NCBI GenBank assembly: GCA_963931925.1
Contig: OZ007569.1
Span: 48,310,101 to 48,374,100, forward strand
Reading direction: 5' to 3'
Length of the DNA: 64,000 nucleotides
Source: Onchidella celtica
Taxonomy: Eukaryota; Mollusca; Gastropoda; Systellommatophora; Onchidiidae
Position numbers and translations under genes: made by a program. Numbering within the stretch: position 1 is the stretch's first letter; every line of letters starts with the position of its first letter. The notes beneath the pieces were generated by a model. The model saw only the letters and a list, made by a program, of their open reading frames with translations, had not been told where the DNA came from and did no database searches. Positions 14,601 through 26,095 of this stretch are shown here, piece after piece.

Positions 14601-16272
14601 TGATGACACTGGTAACAACGAGAGATCAGCAACAGTGAGAAAATCATAAGTCGACATTTTTCCTATGTAGGCTATGTAATCAATTACTTCAATAAGGACA
14701 TTCAATATTCAAGATCCTGGCAACAGTGGTGAAAAATTAATTCTGAGTGGTATGGCAGATTGTGGGCTCGGCCAGAGTACAGCCATGTGGTTTTGTCAAA
14801 CATAGCATGTGCGTGCAATGTCTGTCACTACACACTGCTGCATGCCGTATGTATGGCTTACTGACCACCTGTTGACACTGCACTACGCACCCTGTATCAT
14901 CATCACGTGGTCAATCTGTTCACATTGTTGAATGATACAGTACGGAAAACTACTGGGAAACACACTTGTCTCAGTTTCTAACTTTTGTAACTGTTCCTGT
15001 AATTTGATGGAAACTTGGCTACTGCCAACAAAAGGAAATGAATCAGTATCGATATGAAAGAAGGCTGCCGATGTTGAATCACAATGAGAAAATCATTGAG
15101 GCTCTGCTATCTCCCTGCAAGTCTACCTACTTTACACACTATGAAACACAAGGCAGAGAGCAAAACATGGCATTCCCAATCTCCATTAACCACCCTCCTA
15201 CTGCCCCCAATGCTGTCTGTGTTGCGTAAGCATGTTTATTAAAAAGGGGAGGCAACCATGCAAAAGATAGAGAAAAAAATAATTAACATGGATTCATTCC
15301 TTGCCTTGTTATTTCTCCCTTTTACTTTCACTGAAATCGCAAGACCTCAGGAATAACAGGTACATGCATTTTATCAGATTAACTTTATATTATATCCATT
15401 GTAGAATATTGTGATGTATTATCTTGCATTTTTTAATTCTAGGGCATGGCATCTAACAAGGGAAAATCAAGTAATTGTGCATATGGTAATAATGTATGAA
15501 AGTATGAATAAAAAAATCGACAGGTTTTCATAAGTACTAAAAGTTTCCTGTCTGTTTCATTGCAGTTATCAAAACAAGAAGCTGAAAAGTTGGGACTGAT
15601 ATCTGTTGATGTGAATGCTGTTCAGACACAAATTATGAAGGTAAGCATTCAGTTGATGTCTTGAAAGGACAATGTTGTTGGCCCAATTTTTTAAAATCTC
15701 ATATGAGAAACTCCATGGAAAAATTGAGTCAGGCTTATAGTTATAGCTGGCAGAAAATCTGTTTTAATTTGGTACTGTTTGTGTGCAAATTTTAAACGTG
15801 GGTGTATTTTCAGCTATGAGAATGCTAGCTATGAAATTTTAAACAGGATGAAAATTGTAGTGTGTTTTTCAGTCATGAGGGATACAAGAGGGATAATAAG
15901 GCACCCTGTGATGTGTTTCTTGTTAATTTGAGATAGTAGGAAGACATTGTTCATATCTTCAAAACAAGTCAGTTATTGCAGTTGGATCAAAATGTGTACT
16001 CTATGGCTGTTTGCTGTGTAGCAAAATGTGAAAGTACTTGATATTTAGGATTAAATTTGTTGACTCAAATTGTGTTCACCTCAGCTACTAAAGCAGAATA
16101 ATTTTTCAGAATAATTTAAATTACTAACATCTTTATGTTTGTCTTGGAAATTCAGGATACAGATGATGATCAGTGGGAAAATATCAGAGGACCAAGACCA
16201 TGGGAAGACTCCAAGACAGTTCAGACAGAGCTGCGCCAGAATCTTGAAAATGAACAGACAGAAAAAAGATGA
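8628..16272 (+). CDS. COX16: COX16, cytochrome c oxidase assembly factor (4 exons)
   Basis: COX16 is a small inner mitochondrial membrane protein that helps assemble complex IV, at the copper-insertion/COX2 stage in known homologues. Coding exons are 8628-8723, 14095-14169, 15566-15640 and 16156-16272. All introns are phase 0 and GT-AG, giving 363 nt and 120 residues against about 106 in human. An internal ATG at 8649 would give 113 residues and a start closer to that of relatives. Exon 1 supplies the basic N-terminus (RRRFLRMGIPFI). Exon 2 gives the end of the single membrane segment and the family signature GGSFFLKQFSSIRYEFR. Exon 4 holds the hallmark WENIRGPRPWED. The 5.4 kb first intron carries two TTAA-flanked MITEs and a truncated LINE. 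Identification is firm; only the start codon is open. Confidence 0.93.
8868..9217. repeat. GATCTA palindromic microsatellite clusters
   Basis: Short arrays of the self-complementary 6-mer AGATCT/TCTAGA occur at about 8868-8905, 9069-9111, 9169-9190 and 9205-9217, just downstream of COX16 exon 1. Another array lies at 37039-37080. Because the unit is palindromic each array can fold on itself. They lie in intron 1 and do not affect coding. Confidence 0.8.
9221..9900. mobile_element. piggyBac-like MITE with TTAA target duplication
   Basis: The element is flanked by TTAA at 9217-9220 and 9901-9904. Its ends are inverted repeats beginning CTCATTCC and sharing CCGGAG (14 of 16 bases match). Just inside the left end is a palindrome, GACGACTCAGTCGTC. 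TTAA target choice is characteristic of the piggyBac superfamily. I see no transposase frame, so it is non-autonomous. It sits in COX16 intron 1. Confidence 0.75.
11741..12325. mobile_element. Probable TTAA-flanked MITE
   Basis: TTAA lies at 11737-11740 and 12326-12329. The inner ends read CCCTTCCCAT on the left and, on the reverse strand, CCCATTCCTG on the right. The similarity is short and imperfect, so this is a weaker case than its neighbours. No coding potential is seen. It lies in COX16 intron 1. Confidence 0.4.
12518..13859 (-). mobile_element. 5'-truncated RTE-like LINE, family A
   Basis: This is a 1.34 kb 3' fragment of the same family as the full-length element at 19134-22459. The two are nearly identical over the shared part. 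The 13-bp target duplication TTATGACACCCTA occurs at 12505-12517 and 13860-13872. On the minus strand the fragment encodes the second part of the reverse transcriptase, including the FADD box, and the conserved C-terminal region (RRWRWLGHVLR). The first in-frame Met of the long open part is at 13612. An in-frame TGA just upstream replaces the codon that reads Arg in the full copy. The element ends in a (TAG)n tail. It is inserted antisense in COX16 intron 1 and is dead on arrival by truncation. Confidence 0.93.
14720..15060 (+). repeat. Interspersed repeat related to part of 50300-51290
   Basis: Words such as 'ttaattctgagtg' followed by 'attgtggg', and later 'gtaatttgat' followed by 'ggctactg', recur in the same order inside the larger element at 50160-51561. 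I infer a diverged, shorter copy of the same family. Its boundaries are not clear. It lies in COX16 intron 2. Confidence 0.45.
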
Positions 16273-16891
16273 ACGTGTTGTATGTTCTATAGTGTGCAGC
16301 TGATTTTCAGCTTGAGGTTTTTGGTAGAGGATGGCAGATCAATTAATTTGGTTTGTCACTCAACAAGAAATACCATAAAATATTCCACAAATGGCATTCA
16401 GCTCTAGATTAACAAATGGAGAGTAGGGGCTTGCCCTTAAAATTAACACTGAAATAGTGAAATACCGGGGTCCAGCAGGTATATCTAGGTGGAGACTTGT
16501 CAGTCCAAATATTCAGAGTGCACGTGCTTTGTTTGCCCATAATATTACATATAATAAGCAGTAGAAGGTATATATACATGTGTGTGACGAACTTTAAAAA
16601 AGACACCCAATTTAATACTAATAGGTTTTGATAACTTTATTACTAACTTTGAGGAAATGGAAAATCTTCAATGGAATCGTAATGAGAGGTTTCATCCATT
16701 GTTCCATGCTTTAGTTTAGTTACTGCCCTACCGATTCTCCACCTTATTACCTATGAATTTGTAATTATGACACATCCCCACAAGGATGAGCTGGGCATCT
16801 GCTAGTTAGATGTGGATTCAAGAATGATGAGGTTAGAGAAATGCAAAGTAAATGATGTGCCAAAGGGTTCTAATTATTTATGTGAATGCTG

Positions 16892-16897
16892 AATAAA
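16892..16897 (+). terminator. Candidate polyadenylation signal of COX16
   Basis: This AATAAA lies about 620 nt after the COX16 stop codon. A further signal-like AATAAA occurs near 18690. Which is used cannot be told from sequence alone. Confidence 0.35.
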
Positions 16898-17381
16898 TTG
16901 CTTTAATTTTAATCTATAAATTATTGTCCAGCACAAGTTTCACTAGGTTGTTCATAGGTGTTTGTATTTAAAGGGACATTACACCGTCTGTCAAGACAAA
17001 AAGAGCCAAGTACATCGCCCCTTACTTGATTTGGAGTATTGGTTTTGCAGTGTTTTTAGTTTATGCAGTTTCAGATTATGAGATACAGTGGGTCATTTCA
17101 TTTTGATGTGTAGCTGGCATGTTGCCTTAAAATTGATTTTCAGATTCCATGAGTGAAAGCTCTTTGTTTAGCTTAAGGCTGTTGTTCTTGATTTTGTTAC
17201 TGCATTGTGGAACATTGAAAATAGGGATATATATATATATATATGTTCAACATGTATATAACATGAACATAATTAGTGTGATTTGTTTTCAGATTCTGCA
17301 GACAGTATGAGTAACATTGTAACTTTTAAGTTTAAATATACTATAAATGTTCCAGCGATATTTTTTGCAGCGAATAGTTAA

Positions 17382-18115
17382 TCCTCACGCTGCGCGGGGC
17401 GGCAAAAGTCGCCCAGGTCAAGCTGACCGCGCCACGCGCAAGCCGTATTTTCACGCATCAGGTCACTGACCTTTTTGAGACGTAACCACCGTGTTATTGT
17501 TCACCGTATCTCTTCTAAATCAAAGGCATTGTGACATGGACATGTTAACCAGTGAACCACTGGTCGGAATCACAAAGACTAAGCTTTCAAAGGCTCTCCC
17601 CACACTTTCAAAAGATGTAACATCGACATGCGAACTGTTGCTCAACAAATTTGCAATATTAATTATTATCTCATTTTCTCACAAGCTGACCATCATCTGG
17701 AGTTGTCTGTATCTAAGAACCAATCAGAAACAAGCTCTGAAATAATCTTTGTCCCAAATGCCCACATTGGTTTATTAGTATGTGTCAATCAGGATGAAAC
17801 CATTTGTGTAGGGCTTGGAAGGGCGTGGCTAGTTATCATGCTTCGTTCTCACAAAAACTGCAGCTGTCAGTTTGGAATCATAAGTCAGATCATTGGTTAG
17901 AGACTGACAGACTAAGGTTTTGCTGGTTAATTCATTATCAAACGTGATAAGGCATAGCAGCGAATGTTTTCATACTGATCAATAAAAAAAGAACCACGCG
18001 GACAGCGTTTGTGGTCATCGCATAGCGGCACGGGTCAGTGACCCCAGATAAGATTCTCCATGAGTAAGGTCACTGACCGTGCAGCGGGCTTTACGGGTAG
18101 CGCGCAGGGTGAGAG
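17382..18115. mobile_element. TTAA-flanked MITE (copy 1 of a family shared with 61019-61767)
   Basis: The element is flanked by TTAA at 17378-17381 and 18116-18119. The terminal inverted repeats share CTCAC followed by CTGCGCG (12 of 15 bases). A second copy lies inverted at 61019-61767. The two share long stretches, for example around the words TGATAAGGCATAGCAG and AGCTTTCAAAGGCTCTCC. The small open frames inside have no recognisable product. The TTAA target suggests a piggyBac-mobilised element, located downstream of COX16. Confidence 0.75.
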
Positions 18116-19133
18116 TTAATGGCTGTTCATTTTTAATAACAAAATAAAAAAGCCCAGATGGTAACAGTACATGACTGGAGTACATAATTATTTAGCTTAA
18201 AAGACTGCTGACAAAGTGACAGAGGCAGGCAGGATCTGTTGTACAATGAATGATGTGAAATTTTAAAATAGAACATTGTGTTCCACTGAATTCTTCACAA
18301 GGCTTCATCCATGTGGAAAACAAACAATTTTGAATTAGGTGATATGAATGTGGAGGCATATAGCATCTGTATTATTGAAGAATCCAACTGGAGAATATGC
18401 TTGCTTCTGACTGAATGTTGTAAATTTAAGAACATATTGTGTGACTGGAATTATAATATAAGACTTTCACATGCAAAGTTAGTCATGTCAGGCATGTAAT
18501 ATACTGTAATGTATTTCATGTACACGAAAATGCCTTACATGGAGCAATTACATGTACATGTATTATGTTATTGAATAATTAAAATGAGAATGCATTCGTG
18601 CAAAATAATCCCAGTTGGAATATCATCATGTTTTACCATTTGTGCCATGTCTTTCAAATTATGGATTTTGTAGCAGCCATTTTTTGTTAATAAAATTATT
18701 TTGTAAAAACTATGTAAAATTTGTGTTTATTTGTATGTCTGACTGAAAAGTTCAGGGATTCTATGGACAGAAATATTACATTTTATTTTACAAACATTCA
18801 GCTGACCAACAGTTAGCCTATGCACCAGATATGTAATACCAATTCACTCAAAGTACTCACTCTTACTTTATTACATACATGGTCAATCCTTTTTCTTACC
18901 AACCTGGAGACAGCTGGCCCACTTCACTTCTTTTACATGATATGAAATTTCCATTCAGTGAGAGAGATGAAGCTGTAACCCACCTGCCTCGCAGTGACCA
19001 CACAATCATTTCATGCGACACAGTGTCTGGCTCTTACACTTTATAAAATTTTCTTTTCCTCTTTGATATTGTAATATTGCATTCTCCTGCGAGCATCCCA
19101 GTTCCCACTAACAGATTTTATTTTATAGATGTA

Positions 19134-22100
19134 CTACTACTACTACTATTTCCTGTTGCACCCACTGGTGCTTAGGGCAGCAACAAAGGATCTCCAGCCC
19201 TGTCTGTCCTGGGCCATCTTTGCGAGAGTTCCCCATGAGTGATTGAAGGATTTCATCTCTGCCTCGATTGTTCTCCGCCAGGTTGCCTTGGGTCTGCCTC
19301 GCTTGCGCCGTCCCTCCGGTGTCCACTGAAGTGCTGTTTTGGTTATAGAATTTGCTTCCTTTCGCAGCACGTGTCCAAGCCATCTCCATCGTCTCTTCGT
19401 GATGATGTTGGCTATTTCTTCTTGCTTGCATCGCCTTAGTAGTTCCTGATTAGAAATCTTGTTTGGCCAAAAGATGCGGAGAATCCTACGAAGACATGTG
19501 GTGTGGAAGGAAGACAACTTGGCGAGGTCACCTTCTGTCATTCGCCAACACTCTGATCCATACAGGAGTGTGGATAGGACACAGCTTTGGTACAGTCTGA
19601 TCTTGGTGTTGATGCCGTATTGTGTCGATTTCCAGATGTTGCTCATACTTTGAAAGACAGCCCTTGCATTTCCCAGCCTACTTTGGATGTCCTCCTTTGT
19701 GCCACCCTCTGGTCCGATAATGCTACCAAGGTATTTAAATTTGTCCGTCGTGGTGAGGTTCTTGTCATCTACTTGCACTGGTGCTGGAGTGTCTACATTT
19801 AGGGTCATAATCTCTGTCTTCTTCTGGCTAATCTGAAGGCCTACTTTGCATCCAAAATTATGTAGTCTCTGCGTCTTATCTTGCATGTGTTGGTGACTAT
19901 GTGACAATAGCGCAAGGTCATCCGCAAAGTCCAAATCCTCTAGGTTGTCGAAGAGTGTCCATCTGATGCCTCTTGGTGCATCCTCTGTAGTTTTCCGCAT
20001 AATCCAGTCGATTACGAGGTTAAACAAAATTGTTGACATCACACATCCTTGCCGTACACCAGTTTTCACTTCAAAGGATGCATCACTGTTTCCGACACTG
20101 CAACTGGAGTTCTTGTAAAAGCTTTTGATGAGTTCAACAAGCTTGCTGGGAATCCCATAGTGCCGAAGAATGCGCCATATACTCTCTCTGTGGATGTTGT
20201 CGAAGGCCTTTTCGAAGTCAACGAAGTTCACATAGAGCTGCCTTTGCCATTCTGAACACTGTTCTATGATGTTTCGGAGTGTGAAGATCTGGTCAATGCA
20301 TCCTTTCCCCTTTCGGAATCCGGCCTGTTCCTTTCTCAGTGTCTTGTCCACAGCATCTGACATACGTTGCACAATGATCTTGGCAAGGATTTTGCTGGGT
20401 ATAGAAAGGAGAGTGATACCACGCCAGTTGTTGCAATCGCTGAGTGCTCCTTTCTTGGGTATTTTCACTATTCTGCCTTCATTCCAGCTCTTTGGTACTG
20501 CTTCTGCTTCCCAGATAGCTGTGAACAGTGGCTGAAGGATGGTGCCTGACTGATCCGGATCTGCTTTGAACAGTTCTGCAGTCAAGTTGTCTTTTCCTGG
20601 GGCTTTGCTGTTTTTTAGGCTCTTTATTGCTGCCACTATCTCTTCCTTCTTTGGTGGATCTATGTTGATGTCAAGGTCTTCAGCAGCATCTTGTATTATT
20701 ATTCTATCTTCAGGTGGTGGCCGGTTTAGTAATTCCTGAAAGTGCTCTGTCCAGCGTGTATCCTGTTCTCGTTCTGTAGTCAGTAGTTTCCCATTCTTGT
20801 CTTTGATTGGAACACTTGGTCTTCCACCGTACTTGCCACAAATGCGCTTAGTGATCTTGTAGAGCTTACCCTGTTCTCCTCTTGCTGCTGCCTCCTCCGC
20901 ATCTGCCGCTAGCTGTTCCATGGCTTCTCGTTTATCTTTCTTTACTAGTCTCTTCACTTTCTTATTTAACTCTGTGTAGCTATGTTGGTACCTCTCTTTC
21001 AGCCTTTCCGATTTCACTTGTAGGAGTTTCTTTTTCATGACTTTCCTCTCCTCGATCACATCCCATGTTCTTTGTTGGATCCACTCCTTGCTTTTCCCTT
21101 TCTCATTAAATCCAAGGCAGGCTACACTGCTCTCTGTGTACACTGTAGTTACTCTTTTCCACTCTGAATCGATTCCTCTTTCATTAGGGTTGTTCTTATC
21201 AGACTCTCGTAGAGCCTGGAATCGGTTCTTGACTTGTATGTTGAAGGCATTTCTAACACTTGCATCTCTCAGTTTCTGAATATTAAGGTGTCTTTGCTTT
21301 GATGTCTTGATTCCGGTCTTGTTCAGTTTAATTTTGATAAGTGCTGCCACTAGATGGTGGTCGCTGGCTACGTCAGCTCCTCTTTTCACTTTCACATCTA
21401 GAAGGGATCGTCTCCACATACCGTTGATCATCAAATGGTCTATTTGGTTCTTGTCTCTTCCATTTGGAGAATTCCATGTGAGTTTGTGAATTTCTCTGTG
21501 TGTGAAAAGGGTCCCTCCGATGACTAAGTTGTTCAAGGCACAAAAATCCACAAGCCTTTCTCCATTGTCATTCCTTGTTCCAGTTCCATGTTTTCCCATT
21601 ACTCTTTCATAATTTATATCATCTTTACCTACCTTAGCATTGAGGTCTCCCATGACAATGATGAGATCATGCCGTGGCGTCATGTCCATTTCCCCCTGGA
21701 GTTGTTCATAAAAGTCGTCTTTGTCTGTGTTGTCGTTTTCGTTGGTTGGTGCATAACATTGGATGACAGTGATGTTTGTGTGTCGTCCTTTCATCCTCAT
21801 CCTCATCAGCCTGCTATTGACTGGTTTCCACTCCAACAAGCATTTGTCCAGTCCTTTCTTTAGGATGATGGCTACTCCTTCATGATGTTGGTCATCCTCT
21901 CTTCCAGAGTAGAGAACGGTTTCTCCAGTGGATGTTTTGATCCTTCCAGATCCAGTCCATCTGCTCTCACTTACACCCAGGATGTGTAGGTTGTAGCGCC
22001 TCATCTCTGATGTTACTTGTGCTAACTTACCCGATTCATACATTGTTCTAACATTCCAGTATCCAATCCTGGTCTTGGTTTTGGCGGTGTTCAGTTCCTC

Positions 22101-22459
22101 CTTCATCCTGCTAGCAGTTTCCTTTCGGCTTTCACTACTTGCATTCATACGAGTCGCGAGGTACTCAGAAGGTCCATCACATCCAGAACGTTGGTTTTTC
22201 AATGTTGCTGTTTCCGTAACGATTTTTGTTTCTCCAAGTAAGGTCACCCCAACAAGGATTTCAGGGTAGGGTTGTTAGCCCTACGCCCAACCCCCGAACC
22301 TGGAGGGCCGGTCTGTTCAATCTTGTCTGGTCCTTCCCCCATGACCTGTCCAGCTTGCTTAAAGCTATCAGGGGCACGAGGCCTCCGCTGGCTTAGCTCC
22401 TGGGATCACTGGGACACGCAAGCCACTCCTCCACGTCAAGGCATGAACAATTGGAGCAG
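19134..22459 (-). mobile_element. Full-length RTE-like LINE, family A, intact ORF
   Basis: A 3.3 kb non-LTR retrotransposon is bounded by the 14-bp target duplication ATTTTATAGATGTA at 19120-19133 and 22460-22473. On the minus strand it has about 210 bp of GC-rich 5' sequence, one ORF of 1033 codons, and a (TAG)n tail. The stop codon is itself the first TAG of the tail, so there is essentially no 3' UTR. A single EN-RT ORF, small size, short microsatellite tail and frequent 5' truncation fit the RTE/RTE-X group. The clade is inferred from domain style and not from a tree. Near identity to the copy at 12518-13859 indicates recent activity. Confidence 0.93.
19146..22247 (-). CDS. LINE family A endonuclease-reverse transcriptase
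   Basis: This 1033-residue polyprotein carries out nicking and target-primed reverse transcription for the LINE. An apurinic-type endonuclease domain spans roughly residues 55-330. Its signatures are YWNVRTMYESGK near the start, SESRW, GDLNAK (about residue 200) and SDHHLVAA (about residue 294). The reverse transcriptase covers roughly 540-860. It has WRGITLLSIPSKI, EQAGFRKGKGCIDQI, VDFEKAFD, GVRQGC and the catalytic FADD (about 774-777). A conserved C-terminal region with RRWRWLGHVLR and GRRKRGRPK follows. A Lys/Arg-rich stretch links the EN and RT domains. The frame is uninterrupted, so the product may be functional. Activity is not shown. Confidence 0.92.
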   Translation of the reverse strand: MTLLGETKIVTETATLKNQRSGCDGPSEYLATRMNASSESRKETASRMKEELNTAKTKTRIGYWNVRTMYESGKLAQVTSEMRRYNLHILGVSESRWTGSGRIKTSTGETVLYSGREDDQHHEGVAIILKKGLDKCLLEWKPVNSRLMRMRMKGRHTNITVIQCYAPTNENDNTDKDDFYEQLQGEMDMTPRHDLIIVMGDLNAKVGKDDINYERVMGKHGTGTRNDNGERLVDFCALNNLVIGGTLFTHREIHKLTWNSPNGRDKNQIDHLMINGMWRRSLLDVKVKRGADVASDHHLVAALIKIKLNKTGIKTSKQRHLNIQKLRDASVRNAFNIQVKNRFQALRESDKNNPNERGIDSEWKRVTTVYTESSVACLGFNEKGKSKEWIQQRTWDVIEERKVMKKKLLQVKSERLKERYQHSYTELNKKVKRLVKKDKREAMEQLAADAEEAAARGEQGKLYKITKRICGKYGGRPSVPIKDKNGKLLTTEREQDTRWTEHFQELLNRPPPEDRIIIQDAAEDLDINIDPPKKEEIVAAIKSLKNSKAPGKDNLTAELFKADPDQSGTILQPLFTAIWEAEAVPKSWNEGRIVKIPKKGALSDCNNWRGITLLSIPSKILAKIIVQRMSDAVDKTLRKEQAGFRKGKGCIDQIFTLRNIIEQCSEWQRQLYVNFVDFEKAFDNIHRESIWRILRHYGIPSKLVELIKSFYKNSSCSVGNSDASFEVKTGVRQGCVMSTILFNLVIDWIMRKTTEDAPRGIRWTLFDNLEDLDFADDLALLSHSHQHMQDKTQRLHNFGCKVGLQISQKKTEIMTLNVDTPAPVQVDDKNLTTTDKFKYLGSIIGPEGGTKEDIQSRLGNARAVFQSMSNIWKSTQYGINTKIRLYQSCVLSTLLYGSECWRMTEGDLAKLSSFHTTCLRRILRIFWPNKISNQELLRRCKQEEIANIITKRRWRWLGHVLRKEANSITKTALQWTPEGRRKRGRPKATWRRTIEAEMKSFNHSWGTLAKMAQDRQGWRSFVAALSTSGCNRK

Positions 22460-22473
22460 ATTTTATAGATGTA

Positions 22474-25400
22474 TGTGGATCTTATTTATTATTTTAAAAA
22501 AATAGTGGCAGGAGTATTTCATTGTGGTACAATTTTTTCGATCAACACTGCAACCTGAATAACAGTTTCAAAAATTATAAAATTAATTTTCTTAGGTGTT
22601 AATCTAACCCAATCGCTTTCATATCAAACCACTATGTCCACTGAAGTTTCGGGCAATTTTTAAGGAACGTTCTCATAGTAAAATACAATGAAGTCTTTTT
22701 GGCTCCCTTTGATAAGCTCAGTACACTGGGAGTCTTACGTGTTCAGCTTGATGATTAATAATACGGGTTTAGGGCAGATAGAAAAAGAGAAATTGTTGAG
22801 AGAGGTGGGGAGAAGAAGATAACAACACCAATCAAAACAAGACTAATAAGGGATTAATTGAGCACAGACTTGAACTAAAGCATGTTCAAACAGCTGTCAA
22901 GGTAGAAGTGAATGATATTATGTAAAAACAGCCTAGTTCAGTAGTTTTCTCATTGTTAAGCTTTTGATTTCTATCACAGTCAAACATGTCGTTCACACAA
23001 CACCCCTTAATTGTTTCTTTAATTTTTCTAAAACTTGTAACATCAAAGGAAGTAAACTTACAGCCTGTTTAATTAAAATGTGCTGAAAATGCTGTGGAAA
23101 AAAGTAGAGGTGAACTATATTGCCAGATCAACAAGACAGATAGTCTTCTTAATCTGAATGGTGCACTTTTGTCTTACTTTCTCATATTTGCACACACATT
23201 CACATTTATAAGTACATGTATTAAGTGAAACATTTCTTCCCTTTTCTCCAAGATGTCCATTTTATTGATTTACTGTTGGAGCCTAAAACTCACACACAGT
23301 ACCAGTACCTGTCTTCATTGCTCATGTTGTATTCGCAGCTTTAGTACATCAGACCTGCCAACTATATGTTACATGTATTTCACAGGACTGTCCTGCTTAG
23401 GATTTTGGAGGGATGTATATTATATAATGAGAAATACATTTTTTTTTTAGGAAAATGAAATTCCTGCCAAGTTTGAGGATGAAGGCCAGTCAAGTAAAGT
23501 GCAAGAGTCATGACAATATATTTATACACATTATAGTATGCTAATTTACAAAGTATAGAGTACTTTAGAAATATGATCTATGAAGTGTATTGTATTGTGT
23601 TTTGTATTAGTTGTCTTTTCTATGGAAATCATGACTAACATGTTTCAGTTTGCCTTTACAGGGCATGGACATAATTGCTCCCGGCTCGAGGTATCCCTTA
23701 CTGGAGTGGTCATGTAGTTGGCAGGTCTGCATTTCTTTCATGGATCTGCAACATGCCAGTTGATGAAGCTTAGCTTTGCAGTTTTTGAAAATTGTGTTCA
23801 TGACCACCCATGCAGTCACTGTCAGTCATACTTACAGTATTTCTGCTTTACAAAGTGTTATTTAAACTTTTTCCTTCACTCATGCTAACTAATACTTGAG
23901 GGTATACAGCTTTGGAAAGTTTGACCTTGTGTTAATGACTTCCCACGCAGTCAGACATACATACTTATTTGTGTCCTTTTCTTGAGTTATTTATGGGTCA
24001 AATTTTTTTCCCCATGGTTTTGAAGCTAAACTGAATGTCCCAAACTGGACTACATGTATTTTCAAGAGCATCACTGATTCAAGAGTAATGATTTTCCAGA
24101 CAATTTAGAAGTCAGTTTGAAGCTTGAGTTTGAAAATCATGAGCAAGAAAGATACATGTACTTGGAAGAGTCTGATCAACTAGCACACATTCCTGATAAG
24201 AGCTGATAAAACAATATCAAAACAGCCAGTGACATGACTTACACAAGGTTAAGAAAAGTATGGTGCTGTGAAGACAGTGGATAAATGCTGCATTCATGTG
24301 GGTCAGGCCCATATTTCCACCCTCATAGGGTTGCAATACGTTTTATACCACCCATGCAGTTCCAGACAAACCCACAACATGGCCAAAATTACATATTATT
24401 GGAATGTTCATATTTTGCTTGTGTACACTTTGATCAAAAGCCAACATTTTGACTTTTCACACCATACAGGACTACAAAATCATGCTCCTGGCATATTTCA
24501 TTCTTGATGTTTTATCTTACACATGCAACATCCCATTATAAATACAAAGTGATGAGGCTCAGTGTCATACATGTATAATTGTCCACAGGAGTTCAGTGGT
24601 GTTTTCAGAAAGTAAACATGATCTCCAGTGCTAAATATTTCAGTTGCCTCTGTCAAAAGATCAACACAGCCAAAAGAAAAATATTTTCAGTTCATAATGA
24701 AAATGAGCATTTTTATCAGACACTGGGAATACCATCAAGATACCTGAAATTTAGATTTTCTGTTTCCATTAAACCAACTCCACCTTATGTCTGTTCTATT
24801 CTTATGCAACCCATAGCAAAAATAAAAAGATGGCTATTTACTTTGAAGCCTTATTAAAGATCTTGCCTCTGAAGCTTCCTGCATGAGTCTTGCCAAGTGT
24901 GAAAGGGCCAGATTGGACCAACAGAAATTACTAATACTATGTGACAACACAGTGCTTTTTGAAAGGAAAATTCATGGAGATGTTTTCATTATAAAATATA
25001 ATTTTATTGCACATGCTCAGTTATCACAACAGATGAAGCCATAAACAAACTTGATACAGTATTGCTGCAGCTATATATATATATAGAAAGATAGATAATT
25101 ATATGTATACAGTTGCCACTGTTGACCTGTTTACTTTGACATGGTAGCTATGGGGTGGGGGAGATGGTTATGACTAGTATTCTCTCTCTTTCTCTCCTCT
25201 GCTCTCTTTGAATACATATTCACAATGGAGTGTTCTGTAACCGACCCATACAGTGGCAACTGTATCATCAAAAGCTTTTTATATTATATACTTCACACAT
25301 GCTTCGGGGTACAGGGTATAATGATGAGGTCGAATACATGATGTTGACAATTATAAAAACCTTATTACCTTTTTTGGAAGATGGGGCCAACCCATATGGT

Positions 25401-26086
25401 ATCCAAGGCCATTTCCTGTGGTTCATAATGGCTACTGTCAGCTGTTAAAATTACATGTATACATTTATACATGAGAAAAATGTAAAATTACAAGTGTGGT
25501 CTCATTTACTCAGCATCCCACTCATTGTGTAACTTACCAAGAACTTTTGAAAATCCAACTATAATATAAAATTATAATAACTTTAATATAAATGGTGAAA
25601 ATCAGATGTCCATTTTTAACCTCATGTGATGTTCTTTCCTTCACAAAAAATGCTGGTATGGCAGTATACATAGTCAGTGAAAAATGTACTGACACGTTGG
25701 CAAGTGAAGGCAAAGATAAAAGCGGTCTTGCGTTGTCGAGCAAAGGCACTGATTGGTAGGACAACGATTAAAATGAAACCTTACAATGGTTGAGTAACCT
25801 TTTACTGCTTTCATCGAAACTGTTTGACGCATGGAATAATTCCTATGCCAGAAGACAGTGACAAGAAGAAAGACCAGTTGTTTTTTATCCAGTTCTTGCA
25901 ATATTACCTTTCTTCAGTTGTGCATGACAATGAAAGAATAAAAGAAAATTCTATTTAAAAAACCACAAAGGTCTACTTTCATCTAATTTTTTTCTCCTCC
26001 CTCCATCTGTTGACAAAGTTTAGACCCAGCATTGTATTATTTGGACACCTTAGTACGGGTCTGACAACTCTCACATCCTGAACATA
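22474..26086. other. Intergenic stretch without a recognised gene
   Basis: I see no conserved exons apart from one weak candidate at 23451-23513. The sequence is AT-rich with scattered 'acatgta' words, a short TA repeat near 25071-25086 and several frames under 100 codons that look random. Confidence 0.5.
23451..23513 (+). CDS. Weak candidate terminal exon (20 codons plus stop)
   Basis: A poly-T tract ending in AG is followed by an in-frame, charged 20-residue sequence (ENEIPAKFEDEGQSSKVQES) and TGA. If read in phase 0 it would fit any COX16 intron phase, so it could be an alternative last exon of that gene. It could equally be chance. There is no homology support and a full-length LINE lies between it and the main COX16 3' end. 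Confidence 0.15.
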   Translation, partial: ENEIPAKFEDEGQSSKVQES

Positions 26087-26095
26087 CAGTAGAGC

